64,000 nucleotides of DNA from Paragordius varius (lineage: Eukaryota; Nematomorpha): contig OZ176054.1 of assembly GCA_964247055.1 (NCBI GenBank), positions 12,648,001 to 12,712,000 on the forward strand, written 5' to 3'. Position 1 is the stretch's first letter, and each line of letters begins with the position of its first letter. A program made the translations under genes and the position numbers. The notes beneath the pieces were generated by a model, which did not search any database, was not told where the DNA came from, and saw only the letters and a list, made by a program, of their open reading frames with translations. Of this stretch, positions 1 through 12,535 are shown one piece after another.

Positions 1-307
1 ACTGGGTAACTCCGTTGGTGATAGTTAAGAAGAATAATAATGATTCGCAAATGTAGTGACTCGAAAAACCGTAAAACAATAATATATTGATATAAATTAC
101 AAACTAAACTATATAAAATTTGCGGTGTTTATATACATTTTGTGAATATAATATTTACATGTTAAACCAAGGTAAAATAACGTGTGCAGATACAATAGTT
201 TAATTTAAATACTAAAAGGTCATCAAAGATATATTCAAATCTAATATATAAATTTGTCTGGTCTAAGGTTAGCTAACTGATGTATTAAAATCTAGCACTG
301 CTTCATA

Positions 308-1140
308 ACAAAAATGACAAAATTTGCCCATTTTGCTCAATAAAATATTTTTCGTGAAAGCAAAATGCCTTCTTGAAATTACTACTAAAACTACATATAA
401 AGGCAAAACAATATTTTTAAACTATTTTTAGATGTGTAACCATAAGTTCTAAATCGTTTTGCCCTTTTAAAGTGGGCTAAAATAAACGCAAAAATGTCGA
501 GATTGCGCTTAAAAATATTAAATTTTGACATCAAAAAATGATTTTTTCCATAAATTTTTTTATAAATTTTAATTCAGAGCAAAATTTTGTTGAGGCACGA
601 TGCAAACGGAAAAATGCTATAAGATGTTAACACTTTTTCTACATAATTCGATAATGCATTATTACCGAGATTTTTGATTTGAAGGTTCGTTTGCTTTTTT
701 GATAATTTGTTGTAAAAATATTTACATTTAACATAAGTTTACTACGAGCGAATTTTTAAATCAAAATTCTGAGGTGAATATTTGGCTTTTTATACAAAAA
801 GTTTTTAATAATTTTCTTAAAGCGTTAAACCGTTTCATGCCTCAAAATATAATAAAGTGCACTACAACAAAATTTTGTTAAATCATTAAGCAAAATATTA
901 ATTTTCGCAAAAAACTAGTCTCTGCATTCTTCTTTCCCAGTTTAGGGGAAAAAATCGGCATACATGTTTAGCTTTTATATGCAGTTTATGATACAATGAT
1001 ATTTTTGGAATGATTTAGCTTTTACCAAAGCGCAAATTTTGTCATTTTCTAATATGGAATAGTTACCACAAAAGTGTTAACCAAATACAAAATCGCCATG
1101 ATAATTCTGATACATTTCCCTATCAGAATATATATATATA
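308..1140. mobile_element. Family E palindromic foldback element, copy 1
   Basis: The left part (AAAATTTGCCCATTTTG..., GGGCTAAAATAAACGCAAAA) is the approximate reverse complement of the right part (CAAATTTTGTCATTTTC). The right end is TGATACATTTCCCTATCAGA beside a (TA)n tract. The same arms recur at 6.0-6.6, 6.6-8.9, 8.9-9.6 and 14.9-15.1 kb. No coding capacity seen. Confidence 0.65.
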
Positions 1141-1224
1141 TATATATATATATATTTCATCAAGATATTTGTGGATACTGTAGGAAAGCTTCTGAAAGGA
1201 TTTTTAGGACAGCTCAGAAGTTTT

Positions 1225-1505
1225 TAACATGCTTAGGGCTGCACCTCATGGTAAATTGGCATGGGTGTAGCTAGCTCCGTGATGGCGCCCCTTCCCCTCC
1301 ATGCGACCCGTTGCATTTTAAAAAAATATTTAAATTCAAACCGTGGTCTTGATCACTAATAAATGGGTGATTTTTTTATGTATTAATTAAAATAATAATT
1401 TTTAAATACCTATTTTTTTAAAACAAAACTAAAAATTGCTAAAATCCACCCCTTCAACTATGGCACCCGTTTCCCCCCTATTGCTAGGCCCATGTAACTT
1501 AGCCT
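1225..1505. repeat. Family H dispersed repeat, copy 1
   Basis: Shares GATGGCGCCCC, TCCATGCGACCCGTTGCATTTT, AAATGGGTGATTTTTT, ACTATGGCACCCG and CCCCTATTGCTAGGC with 14.60-14.85 kb, same orientation. Locally G+C-rich for this window. Confidence 0.7.
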
Positions 1506-1887
1506 TAAAACATATTGTGTTTGTGACTAAATCATTTTCAGTGTATTGCAGAAGAAAATATATAATCATATTTGCTAATGATAATGTTGAATATATCACA
1601 GCCTGTATTTAAATAAATATGTTGTGCCATATTTGTATAGATATATATTGATGTTTGGGGTCCAAAGTATTACATTGAAAAGGTGTGTGGAACTCGTACC
1701 TTTACGTCAAATATCTTTTCCCACCAGATAAATAGGGAAGAAACTTGTGTGAACATTTCTACCTTGTATGACAACCTGATTGTCCCGAATCTGCGATATA
1801 TACGGGTTCATATTATATATATATAGAGTGAATTGAATAGCGGCAAAACGTATAATTGATTGTTTTACCAATGCTATGATTTTCAGT

Positions 1888-2150
1888 TTTAAGAATTAAC
1901 CAATGAACAATTCAAATACACTCTCGAACAATCTAATTTCACCATCGAACAATTCATATTCACCCTTATATGTTTTTAGGATTAAATATTATCTATATTT
2001 TTTTTATACTTCTAAAATAAGTATTTAAATAAATAATACTGAAAAATAAAACTATGCTATAAAGATATATTTAATGATTAGTTACAACCATAATTTATTT
2101 TTAGGGTGAATTTGAATTGTTCAAGGGTGAATATGAGTGGTTGTTTCAAA
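1888..2150. mobile_element. Family A MITE, copy 1 (worn)
   Basis: Left arm has three units like CAATTCAAATTCACCCTTGAA. The core is ACTATGCTATAAAGATATAT. The right arm is GGGTGAATTTGAATTGTTCA. The terminal TACCATT repeats are lost. Confidence 0.7.
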
Positions 2151-2159
2151 TATTCTATA

Positions 2160-3048
2160 TAATTATAATGTTCACTGTAATCTAAATTAAGTATTGTGTT
2201 TTTGGTTTAATACTTTTTATTCAAGAATTGTTGATTCAGCCTAAATTATCTAGTATTTATTTTTATAATTTGGCCAGACTTCTCCCATAAATTTGATTTC
2301 GCATGCCAGCATCGTGATTTTAAATGCGGCCTGTAAAAATGGAAAAATAAAAAATAAATTATATTTTGCAATAATATCATATCTATCAAATCTTAGTTTT
2401 TTGTAAATACTAAAAATATCCTTTTATTTTTTATCATTGAAATATTTTTGTTATGTGTCCTAGGCTTCTCCTAAAAATAACATCTTTTTCAAAAAATTAG
2501 CACTGTTTTTGGTAACGGTATAGTAAGCAATATTTAGTAAAATATATATTAGTTGATTTGTAGTCTTATTTTTTGCAGTCCTATGTCTTAAAGTTAAATA
2601 ATATTGATTTATGTTTTATATTTTTTACATTTATTTAACAATGCGACGCGCTAGATATTTTGAGTTGAAAATGAGGCTCCGAAGCTTTCCCAGTTTAAGA
2701 GTTTAAAATTTAACTAAAAATCTCACAAACAGCTGCTTTTGAATTTAATAAACATTGAATTTTGATAGCAAACATACATTTTGTACATGTGCCTTATGCC
2801 ATCAAATTTGCGAAAAAAATGTTTAATTTTTAAACATAATATACCACGAAAACAATCGATAAAAATATTAAAGTATTACATCTAATTATTACTAGTCGAA
2901 TTATTACATATCAAACGTTTTGTGTGATAAAATATGGAAAAATATAATTGGCCACCTGCTATCTAAAATACTGGGCAGTCAGTTAAATAATAAGATTCTA
3001 AAGTAATCTAAGGATTATATTTGGGTAGGTCATTAGGTTATTGAGATT

Positions 3049-3101
<53 letters not shown>

Positions 3102-3735
3102 TAATATGTAATGCAATCAGGCTTCATATACATTATTAATTTTTATTAAATAATTACTGAAACGTTAGCTCAGAATTATACAAGACTGGCATCGACCGCT
3201 CACTATTTACGAATTGTTTTACAATGCTAAAACAGAATCAGAAGTTTTATTTCAAACTGCAATTGTCCCAAGTTCCATTCATTTTCTGACAAATTTGGTG
3301 ATGAAAATGAATACAACTCATAAATCGGAGCACGGAACAAGCCTTAAAGTTGTGGTATCCAACTGCCAGAAAAATTTAAGTTATCTATTTATTTTTATAA
3401 AAATATAAAATAATATTCAAAAACTAAGAAACGTTTATGCTTATTTTGATTGTTGCATATAAATTAAATGTAGATTTGTCCAAAAATGCTGTGCATGGAA
3501 GAGGTACAATATAAATTGTTTAATCCAATTTTTCTAGAAACATTTATAAATACTAAAAGAATGTGTGAAATTATTTACGAACCTGATACCTACAATTTCA
3601 TTCATCCATCTGTTGAAGGATATATTTACCCAATAAAGTTAATAAGTTTACTGTAAAAATTTGAATTTTGCTAACAAAAACCAAAAATTAACTGAATAAA
3701 AGAATAGTTACCCTTATTGTTGTATATAACCTAAT
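2160..3735. other. No gene seen
   Basis: A+T-rich, with a (TA)n tract but no coding pattern or RNA gene I can support. The 64-codon frame at 3,214-3,408 resembles nothing known. Confidence 0.5.
3053..3095. repeat. (TA)n microsatellite
   Basis: About 42 bp of pure TA. Similar tracts lie at about 1,126-1,154, 4,883-4,940, 37,139-37,180, 49,625-49,646, 49,822-49,855 and 52,083-52,131. Many touch MITE ends. Confidence 0.95.
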
Positions 3736-4790
3736 ACAATTATAATATGTATACCAAGTGTGGTCATATCAGTTTTACTGATTTTTTGGATATGATTTTG
3801 AAAAAAATCTTTATCTATTTTATCATAATATTGAACATCGGCTTCTACAAATTTCGCCCACCTCTCAAGCATATGAATTTAGTGCCTGAAAATCTGATTG
3901 CCTTTTGCCGCCATTCATCAAGCCATTTTCCAACATCTTCTAAATTATTGAAGTAATGGTCAGCGAGGTCACATAGATTTAAAGTTGTATTCATCATATG
4001 GCGCGGGTTAGGAGTGTTCAGCGGATGAGAAAAAAACCATACAGGTAATTTCAAGGTTCGCCGATTTTGCTGTAAGAGTTAGAGTATCATCATATATCAA
4101 AATCACTTTACAATGTACTGTCCTTTTCAGTCATTTTTCGATGTATTCGCAATAGCGCTGTGCATTAGAGTTTTACTTAGCTTCGAAAGTTTTTAATGAA
4201 CAATACCGCTATGGTCTCGATAGATACAAAGCTTGGTCTTTTGCCAAAATATTCGGTCTTTGTGTTGATAAACGTTTGACGCAGCCAAATTTTTTTACTT
4301 TGGATTTACAAAATAAAGCCATTTGTGATCACCCGTCTTATTCCGATGCAAAAATGATTTCTTTTGACATCAGAAATTCACAAATCATTTTGTGATTTTC
4401 GATTTACTTTCATTCAAATTATGCCCATTCACCGAATCTTTGGTTTTTACATTGCTCGCAAACATCTATAGATTTTTAGTTATTGAAACATATAATGCCT
4501 CTGTCAATTGTTGTTAAGTTTGAGTTGAATCATCTACAACTCTAGCCCTTTAGCGTCTTCACAGTTGTCTACCAAAGCGTTCTTATTCATTCACATAAAA
4601 TTCGAAACCATGATAAATCGATAGAGCATGTTACCATATGTTTCTGCTAGTAAACCATATTCGGTTTTTTTATTCTGATGCCAATGCCTTACGCAAATGT
4701 TCTTATTATAAGACACTTAATTCGACAAGATGATTGAATGATAAAAATAGGGCGCTAGTTTTTACGAACTTTTGTGTGTGTTTGTCGTTT
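3735..4790 (-). mobile_element. Decayed mariner transposase
   Basis: Minus-strand pieces in shifting frames follow a mariner transposase in order: KWLYFVNPK (GDEKWIYYDNP), CIYRDHSGIV (CIWWDxxGVxxxE), KVILIYDDTLTLTAKSA (KVILLHDNARPHxAK), HYFNNLEDVGKWLDEW, HMLERWAKFVEADVQYYD (LPERWxKVVxxxGQYFD). The N-terminal helix-turn-helix part (about 4,450-4,790) was not resolved, nor were terminal inverted repeats. Multiple stops; inactive. Confidence 0.75.
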
Positions 4791-4882
4791 AATGTTAGAT
4801 CGAAAATGGGATTTGATTGTTAGCGTTTTTTTCGCTTAAGCCTTTCCTTAGTTTAACCGGCAACATATGTATTCTGGTATAT

Positions 4883-4934
<52 letters not shown>

Positions 4935-4943
<9 letters not shown>

Positions 4944-5250
4944 ATTCAGTCAAAAGCAACATTTTTTCGACAAATACAATTTTTTCGAGCGAACACTTCA
5001 TCCTCCAAAACGCAAAATTTTTTCAAGCAAAGACATCATTTTTTCAAACAAATTTTTGCAAGCGGGCGCAACTTTCTTCTGCCAAACGCACCATTTTTTC
5101 ATCCAAGGGCCACATTTTTTCGGTTTTTGGATAAAAAACCGGTTTGAGTTCGTTTGGGTAAAAAAGTGTAGCGTTTGGATGAAAAAAACGTTGCTTTTTG
5201 AAAAATGCTGCGTTTGAATAAAAAAATTTGATCAATAATGGTATATAATT
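4935..5250. mobile_element. Family A-like MITE, divergent motif
   Basis: Ends TATACCATT and AATGGTATA as in family A. The interior is different: about six diverged 20-25-bp units of the type AAACGCANNATTTTTTCAAGC, which switch to the reverse-complement form (GTTTGGATGAAAAAA) halfway. A long (TA)n tract abuts the left end. Confidence 0.6.
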
Positions 5251-5974
5251 GGGTGTTATTTTAAATTTTGCACCCCAAAAATATAGATTTAGTTTATATA
5301 ATCAAACATTAAATAATATGATTGTCATTTATAAAAATTATTTTTTAACATTGATTTAAATTCCATATATATTCCATCAAATTGGATATTATTTAAACAT
5401 TATTGAATAGAAATATTTATGTCGAACGCAACATTAATCCAATCAATTTGGTGTGGATTACGCATGTTAAAAAATATTTTAATTTTACTACAATTCAAAA
5501 GACGGGCAATTCTTCGGAAATATCTTTTATTAATTTGGTTTCGCTAAACAATTTCTTTGGATTATCCTCAATGCAAGTTTATTTGATTAAAAATGTAAAT
5601 ATTTCGTATTTAAGATTTTTTTAAAAAAATAGTATTAATTTAAAAATTTTCAGATATTGAGAGTGAGTTAAACTTAGATTAGATATAAAAAATAAATAGT
5701 AAGGATATAGAAAATAATTCTTATAATAAAACACCATCTATTATCAAAAATAATTTCCCAACATAATTGTTGAATTCAAAACGTAAATTATGTCATTAAA
5801 TTTGAAAAATAAAAGAAGAGGTAAAAATTAATTTAATTCTAATGTCAAAAATTAAGACCAATTTTGGGTTTTTTAAGCCGTTTCAAATAGTTAAATGAAA
5901 AATTACATGACTAAAATTGTTATAGCTGAAAATTAAAAATAGAATATATTTCAAAAACTAGGAGGAAAATAATG
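5251..5974. other. No gene seen
   Basis: A+T-rich sequence between the family A-like element and family E copy 2. The 73-codon open frame at 5,403-5,624 has no motif, and its codons are what A+T-rich noise would give. Confidence 0.5.
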
Positions 5975-6585
5975 AGATAGGAAGTATCAGGATTAGTATG
6001 GTGTTAGGCTCATCCGAGTGGTTTAAGATTACTCACACATTTGTGGTAAATGCTTCAGAGATAAAATGGTAGAATTTGCGCACATTTTGTTAAATTATTT
6101 TTTTGGTAAAAGCGAAGTGCTTCATTCGATAAAATATTACTAAAATATATCTTAAACTATTATATTATTTTATATTTTAGATTAGGGTTCCGAAATTGCC
6201 AATTGTTTTCCCACTTTTAAAATGGGCTAGTTTTCTTAAAATAAACGTAAAAATGCCGAGATTTCACGATAAAAATTTTAAATATATGCTAGAATTGACA
6301 TCAAAAAAGTTTTTGCCAAAAAATGGATATTTTGCATAAATATAATTGGCAAAACTTTGTTGAAGCATGAAAACCCCTAAAAATATTAAAAAACTTTTTC
6401 TATATGTTTCGATGATCCCGAACATTTCTAACGCTATAATTTTAAATTTAAGGTTCTAAATTTGGGTGATTTTTGTAAAAAAATATATTTACATAAATTT
6501 TAATATGAGGTTAAAAAAATTATCAGCTTCATTGATTTATATACACTACGACCGAAATTGGGGGTATAAAAAAATAACCTGATAA
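5975..6585. mobile_element. Family E foldback element, copy 2, partial
   Basis: The left arm is well preserved (ACATTTGTGGTAAATG, GAATTTGCGCACATTTTG, AAAATGGGCTAG, AAAATGCCGAGATTTC). The right arm is largely missing past about 6,540. It abuts copy 3. Confidence 0.6.
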
Positions 6586-7017
6586 GTATATATATTTTGA
6601 TAGGAAAAAGTATCAAACTATTATTTTGCTTTTGGTTTTGGCCTATGCGAATGATATAAAAGTTATTTACAGTTTTATGGTGAGTGATTTGTATGAATGG
6701 TAAAATTTGAGATAAATTAATAAAAAATTTGATGAAAGCTAAATGCTTCATTCCAAAAAATATCATTAAAATATATCATAAACTAACTTAAAAAATAAAA
6801 ACACTATTTTTAAAATATTTTAATTTTCAGATGTGGGCTTCAAAGATCCCAAATTTTTTCGCTCTTCTAAAGTAGGCTAGTAATCTAAAATAAACGAAAA
6901 ATTGCCGAGATTGCGATTTAAGTTTTAGAGTATATGCTATTTTTGACATAAAAAAATATTTTTTTAAAAAATGCATATTTTTACAAAAATATAATTATTA
7001 TTTAAGCGTTCATACTA

Positions 7018-8143
7018 TTAAACTAGACAACAAATTTTAACTTTTTTTAACTGCTATTCTTGTAAATTTAAAATTTATTTTATTAAAGTACATAATTAGT
7101 ATATCTGAAAAGAAAATTGGCCCTGCATGCAAGATTTTTTTTATATTAGAGATTATCGATAATTTTTGACCCCGATTTAACATTAAACTCGAAAGCGAAA
7201 ATTAAAAGTTTTAGATATGAAGCCATGTATTTTATATCATTCGAAAGAGTGCAAAAAACTGCATCTTTTAAATGATAGTAAGTCATTTAAATCATTCGGA
7301 TGTAAAAGTTATTTGGATTTAAATGGTCGAAATTCTCAATTCTTAAATAAGTCTAGAATTTTCACAGACAAAGTAATTTGAAAATCATATAAATTATTTT
7401 AATATAATTATTAGGGTTATATTAGTATTTAATTTAAAAAAAAATGTTTGAAAAAGCTTTTGGTTTGCTTTTTTAAAGATTATTATATAATTAATTAACC
7501 TAGTGGATACTAAAATGCATAGTTATAACTGTAAATTTACTACATAATGGCTATAAAAGATCAAAAAGACCTTAAACTTTGTTTTTATATTTAAAATTTG
7601 GAAATTATCAGCCTCGTAAAGAAAATAAATTAATATTGATGAGATGGTAATTTTTAAAAAACAAAAAACTTAAAAATGGCTGTTTTGAGTGACATAAAAG
7701 CAATAAAAAATGTTTTAATCAAAAAATCTTTCTTGTTTTATCTTTTTTGGACATTCGTCACCATCTAAACAAAGTTTGAGCTATTTTTATCCATTAGTTT
7801 TAAAAATATAATAATTAAAAAAAACGCTCTCGCTTCGCGCGTTTGTCGCTCTGTGTGTCCAACATTAACTGTCGATGTAATACATAATAGTATGCTTTTT
7901 ATAGAGTTTTTATTACTCTTTCGAATGATATATTACAAATGGGCATTACTTGTTTATTTTCAAAGAAAAACATTTTTTAGTAAAATTTTGATAAAGAGGG
8001 CGCATAATCAAAAAAATCAAATTATACAAAATTCTTTCAACGAGTTATAATTTTTACTTCAGATTTACTGTTAAAATGATACTAATTATCAGAAAATGCA
8101 AAAAACTCGAGTGGCAGAAAAATTTGTTGTCCAGTGTTATTAG
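7018..8143. mobile_element. Element nested inside family E copy 3
   Basis: Interrupts the foldback arms. Imperfect terminal inverted repeats: left ACTAGACAACAAATTTTAAC, right complement CACTGGACAACAAATTTTTC. The interior is A+T-rich apart from a G+C-richer stretch CGCTCTCGCTTCGCGCG near 7,827. No transposase seen, so probably non-autonomous. The class is not recognised. Confidence 0.5.
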
Positions 8144-8670
8144 GCAAGAGGAAACGGTATGTAAACGCTTTTGGATATTATAAAAACACTTTTCTATATC
8201 ATATAATGATGCTGAACATTTCTATCGATTCAAAATTTTTAATTTAAAGGTTCATTTACTTTAATTTTTATGAAAAAACACAATTATATTTTACACGAAT
8301 TTGAAGATGAACGATTATTTTAAAATTCTGAGGAAAAAATGATCAGCATCATCAAATTATTTGAAAAAGGTCTTTTTATAAAATCTCAAAGCATAATATC
8401 GTTTCCATCATGCCTATAAATAGAATAAGGTGTGCTTCAACAAAATTTTGCTAAAAATAAGATTTTTGTAAAAAGTATGCATTTTTTAAAAAAATATTTT
8501 TTTATGTCAAAATTTAGCATATATTTAATAATTTTATTGCACATTCCGGGCATTTTTGCAGTTATTTTAAAAAACTAGATCATGTCAGATGTCCCAAAAA
8601 ATTTGGGACTTTCGGAAGCCACATCTAAAAATTAAAATATTTTAATATTGTTTTATTTTTATAGGTACTT

Positions 8671-8801
8671 TATAATATATTTTAGTGATATTTTGGGATT
8701 AGCCATTTTCTTTTCACTAAATAAATTTTATTCCATTATAATATATTTTAGTGATATTTTGGGATTAGCCATTTTCTTTTCACTAAATAAATTTTATTCC
8801 A
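8671..8801. repeat. 66-bp tandem duplication
   Basis: Two back-to-back copies of a 66-bp unit (TATAATATATTTTAGTGATA...ATTTTATTCCA) that differ only at the very end, inside the right arm of family E copy 3. This indicates a recent duplication in an otherwise diverged element. Confidence 0.9.
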
Positions 8802-8945
8802 ATAAAATGTACTCAAATCTTGCTATTTCTTATATGGAGCACTTACCACAAAAGTGTAAAATTCCTCATATTACCCCTAAGGACAAAAACCAAAAGCAAC
8901 ATGATAATCCTGATACATTTTCCTATCAGATTATATGTATATTAT

Positions 8946-9570
8946 TCAACAGCTTTTTCAAAGTGTATATATAAAGCGTTTACTGTTTCCATTATGCCTC
9001 ATAATAGTAAGAAGTAGGCCTCAACAAAATTTAGCTATAAATTAAATTTTTAAGCCAAATATCCATTTTTTTAGAATCCTTTTTTAACGTCAAAATTTAG
9101 CATATAATTAAAATTTTTATTTCCCAATCTCGGCATATTTGCATTTTTTAAGAGAAAAACTCCATTAATGCGAAACTTGAGTGTTCTGAAACGATATCTA
9201 CTATAATTTAAACTTTTGAAAAATATTATTTTATATGTGGTTTATGATATATTTGTGTGCTAGCAAAATTGAGTGATACGCATTGTATATTATGAAATTT
9301 ATTATATATTAAGCTAAAATGCGTATATAATAAAAGTATAATTTTTTATATATCCTCATTTTAGTTTAATATAAATAAATGTTATATTTTAGTGATATTT
9401 GGAATGAAGTATTTATCTTTGAAAAAAAAATTAGTTAACAAAAAGTGCGCAAATTTTGCCTTGTAATATGGAAATTACGACAAAAGTGTAATCACTTTGT
9501 TATATATCTCTCTTAAAGGCCCGAACCAAAAATGATAATCCTCATACATTTTCCTAGCAGAATATATTGT
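8946..9570. mobile_element. Family E foldback element, copy 4, right half
   Basis: Matches the right half of copy 3: GTTTCCATTATGCCTCATAA, CCAATCTCGGCATATTTGCA, AAAAGTGCGCAAATTTTG, TCATACATTTTCCTAGCAGA. About 80 bp of unrelated A+T-rich sequence near 9,258-9,340 interrupts it. Confidence 0.6.
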
Positions 9571-10380
9571 GGACACTCTATAAGATATGTATAAATCATT
9601 TTTAGTTCACTTTGAATATTTCAAATGCTACAATGTGTTATCTGTCAATGATGCAGTTGGTGGAACAATCAATCAATGTATATATGATTCGCCCTTTGCA
9701 AGTATATTATTTAAATTAAATCTATAATTAAATATTTCTTGGCTTAGGGACAATAATCTAGTGTTGAATTAACCTGACTACAAATATTAACCGGTTTGAT
9801 CGCGTATAAGTGCAATTTCACGATCATGAGTAGTTACTTTTATGCTCACGAATTTAAAATATTTGTTGTGACTTAACTAAAAAAATTAGTTAACCGTTAA
9901 AATTGGTATTTATAGTGTCATATACTAGTTACAAATAATGAAATTGGATATAATATTTTTACCATTTTAAGGTTGATATAGATTGTTCGTGAATATTAAA
10001 ATCACGATATCAGCATAAGTTTCAGCATTTTTAAGATTGATTTTTTTTGAGCGCTTACAGTTACGGTATGGGTGATTTATTTTATTGTACGTCAAACACA
10101 ACCTATTCATATCTATGTATTTTAGGTTTTTAAGATACACATCAACACAACTCATATTGTAAGTCATATTAGTGACACAGATGCGTCTTTAAACAAAATT
10201 TGGACCTATAATTTACTATTTAAACTCAAGTGTGTTGGTAATGAAGTAAACATTCGCAGTAACACAGATTTCGTCGATACTTGGATTCAAAAGAGAGTTG
10301 AATTTTGTGGATAATCTATTGCATTGTTTTATATAATATATTAACAAAAATATATCTAATTAATGTCTTAAAATATTACA

Positions 10381-10560
10381 ATATGCATTTCAACGCTGAC
10401 TTATTCCCATTATATTTGGTCAATCATCAAATCAAATGTTGAATAAATCAAAGAAATGAAAATAGCAAAAATTGTTTTAATTTTGTTGTTTTTTTCCATA
10501 CACTACTTGTGTTGCCTTGACCAACTATAATGTAAATGACATAGCATTTATATTAAAACT
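10381..10560. mobile_element. Family B relative, diverged
   Basis: Right part GTTTTTTTCCATACACTACT then GTGTTGCCTTGACCAACTAT matches family B copy 3. The left part ATATGCATTTCAACGCTGAC and ATTTGGTCAATCATCAAATC is a weak inverted match. Confidence 0.5.
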
Positions 10561-10587
10561 TGATTACCCTAGTTTTTTTATACTTTT

Positions 10588-10678
10588 TAGGGCTTCGAAC
10601 CGGTAAAAACTGAAACCGAGTTTCTTGACGGTTAAAACTGGAACCGGTTTACTTAGCTATTCCGGTCCGAAGCCCAGA
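10588..10678. repeat. Imperfect 90-bp hairpin, possible hAT-like remnant
   Basis: GGGCTTCGAACCGGTAAAAA near the left end faces ATTCCGGTCCGAAGCCC at the right, with a second inner pair (AACCGGT / GGAACCGGTT). YAGGG-type ends with GAACCGG are common in hAT MITEs, so that origin is a guess. Confidence 0.5.
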
Positions 10679-12104
10679 TATATTTTACGGGAAAACTTTA
10701 AGCAAAAAAATTTGACATTTTACACTCCATTTTACGGTTTTTGTGGTTAATTCGATCAAATTTTAACTCCTTAAAAAAGTGAAACGAAAATTAATTATAC
10801 CAAAATACAATCAATTGCAAATCGGTAATTATATCCCATAAAACCCAAAACCACGGTTTCAACTAATTTCATTTTTTAAAATTGTAACAAAACAATTTTT
10901 TATAATTTTTACTTTAGGTCTTCCATTTTTTTAATTTAGAAGGGAAACAACATTTTTATTGTTGTGACAATTTTTTATATCTATAAAAACTAATATTATG
11001 TCTCTTAATAAAATAATTGAATAATTATTCCTATCAAGAATAACAAAATTTAACACTGAATAAAAATTATTTTGAGGAAAATTCTTGGAACTGGAATCAA
11101 AACTAAATTAATAATATAGTTTTTTGAAATTACGAATGTCAACCTTACCTACAAATAGTTTTTGTTTTAACATATAAAGTAAATTTGTATTGTAAAACAA
11201 TGAAAATATTTCTATTATTTAATTGGTAATTAAACTGCACATTACGTTAAAATGCATAGGCTTTTTCTTTAATAAAGCAATATTCACCAAAAAAACCATG
11301 AAGAAAACTCAGTAATTTACGGCAAATTTAAACCAAAGGGATCACAGCATTAAAAAAGTTTCCCTGATTTATCTAATTAATTTAAAACTTTTTTATATGT
11401 ATTTATGAGGCCAATGATAAATTACGATAGCAAAAATAAAGCTTTGTATTTTCATAATTTTTTGCGAAAGCGCCATGTTATTCTGTCACGCCGATAGATG
11501 ATGGGAGTTGTTTAAAAATTAAACTCTAAAATATTTTTTTTTAAAACAAGTCTAAAAAATGTGACAAAAATATAATTATTAGGTAAAATGTTATTGTTAT
11601 AATAATAATTAAATTTGTATTTTCGTTTAAGCTAACAACATTTCGGTAATTTATTACACACTACAAGCTAAAAATTAGTTTTCATTGTCCTACTTTTATT
11701 AAATAATTAATTATAAAACCTAGTTTTTTTGAAATTTCTTTTAATATTTATTAATTTTACTTTTTATTCTGTGAATGTTTATTTTATGTTTCTGCCTCTC
11801 TATTCGGCATAATAAATTGGCTTTGATGTAAAATCGCTAATTGATGTATAATAAAGGTGGTATTTTACGATAATAGATGTTAGTACCAAATCATAGAAAT
11901 ATTTGAATAAAAATATAATGCATATTAGGCCAATCATTAAAAAATAGTATTAGGTGAAATTGACCCAGCTATCCAATAAAAATAATAAAAGATAGATGAT
12001 ATTGCATATGAGTATTTTTAATGCAACTATTGCATCGCAATAGATTTAACATCCATATTGCGCTATGGGACAAAGGGAAAAAATAAACAAAATAATTTAA
12101 GATT

Positions 12105-12535
12105 TTGAGGACAGTTTATGCTGCAGAAAGTTGGACACTAAAACTTAATGTAAAAAAGGATTGCAGCATTTGAAATGTGGTGCTGGAGGAGAATGTTGAA
12201 TATAGGTCTGAAAAGGTTGAAAATGATACAAAAAGTGAAAAATTAAATATTGAGAGCCACTTAATGAGAGCTATAATAAAAAAAAGCTTTACATACATTG
12301 GACACATTTTAGAAGTACATGCCTTGAGGAGGATTTGATTTACGGGAAAGTTGAGGGAAAAAGAAAAAAATGAAGACCTATGTTAAGATGGCTGGACACT
12401 ATAAAGAACTCCGGTAGATGTATAATTGAGTTAAAGGAAATAGCTTGGGAAAGAGACAAGTGGAGAGAACTAGTCATTTTAATTTCCAAGGGTTCGAACT
12501 CGACCTAAAGAATTACCTACCTACCTACCCACCTA
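12105..12535 (+). mobile_element. 5'-truncated RTE-type LINE tail
   Basis: Translates in pieces to AESWTLKL, AAFEMWCWRRMLNI and FTYIGHI, the C-terminal pattern seen in the complete LINE at 45.7-48.5 kb. It ends in a TACC tandem repeat, typical of RTE 3' ends. Stops and frameshifts show decay. The different tail repeat suggests another RTE subfamily. Confidence 0.8.

Larger units (their letters stand above)
6586..8945. mobile_element. Family E foldback element, copy 3, carrying a nested insertion
   Basis: The left end TTTTGATAGGAAAAAGTATC and right end TGATACATTTTCCTATCAGA are inverted repeats. Inner arms match (left AAATTGCCGAGATTGCGA; right CACATTCCGGGCATTTTTGC). The arms are separated by a roughly 1.1-kb insertion at about 7,018-8,143. 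A recent 66-bp tandem duplication lies in the right arm. Confidence 0.65.
9571..12104. other. No gene seen
   Basis: Apart from the family B relative (10.38 kb) and the hairpin (10.59 kb) I see only A+T-rich sequence without coding signature. Confidence 0.5.

Noticed and set aside
4795-5134. Open frames of repeated Ile-Tyr near 4.8-5.1 kb, with similar ones at 1.1, 37.0, 49.7 and 52.0 kb
   Set aside because: They are translations of (TA)n microsatellites and have no coding support.
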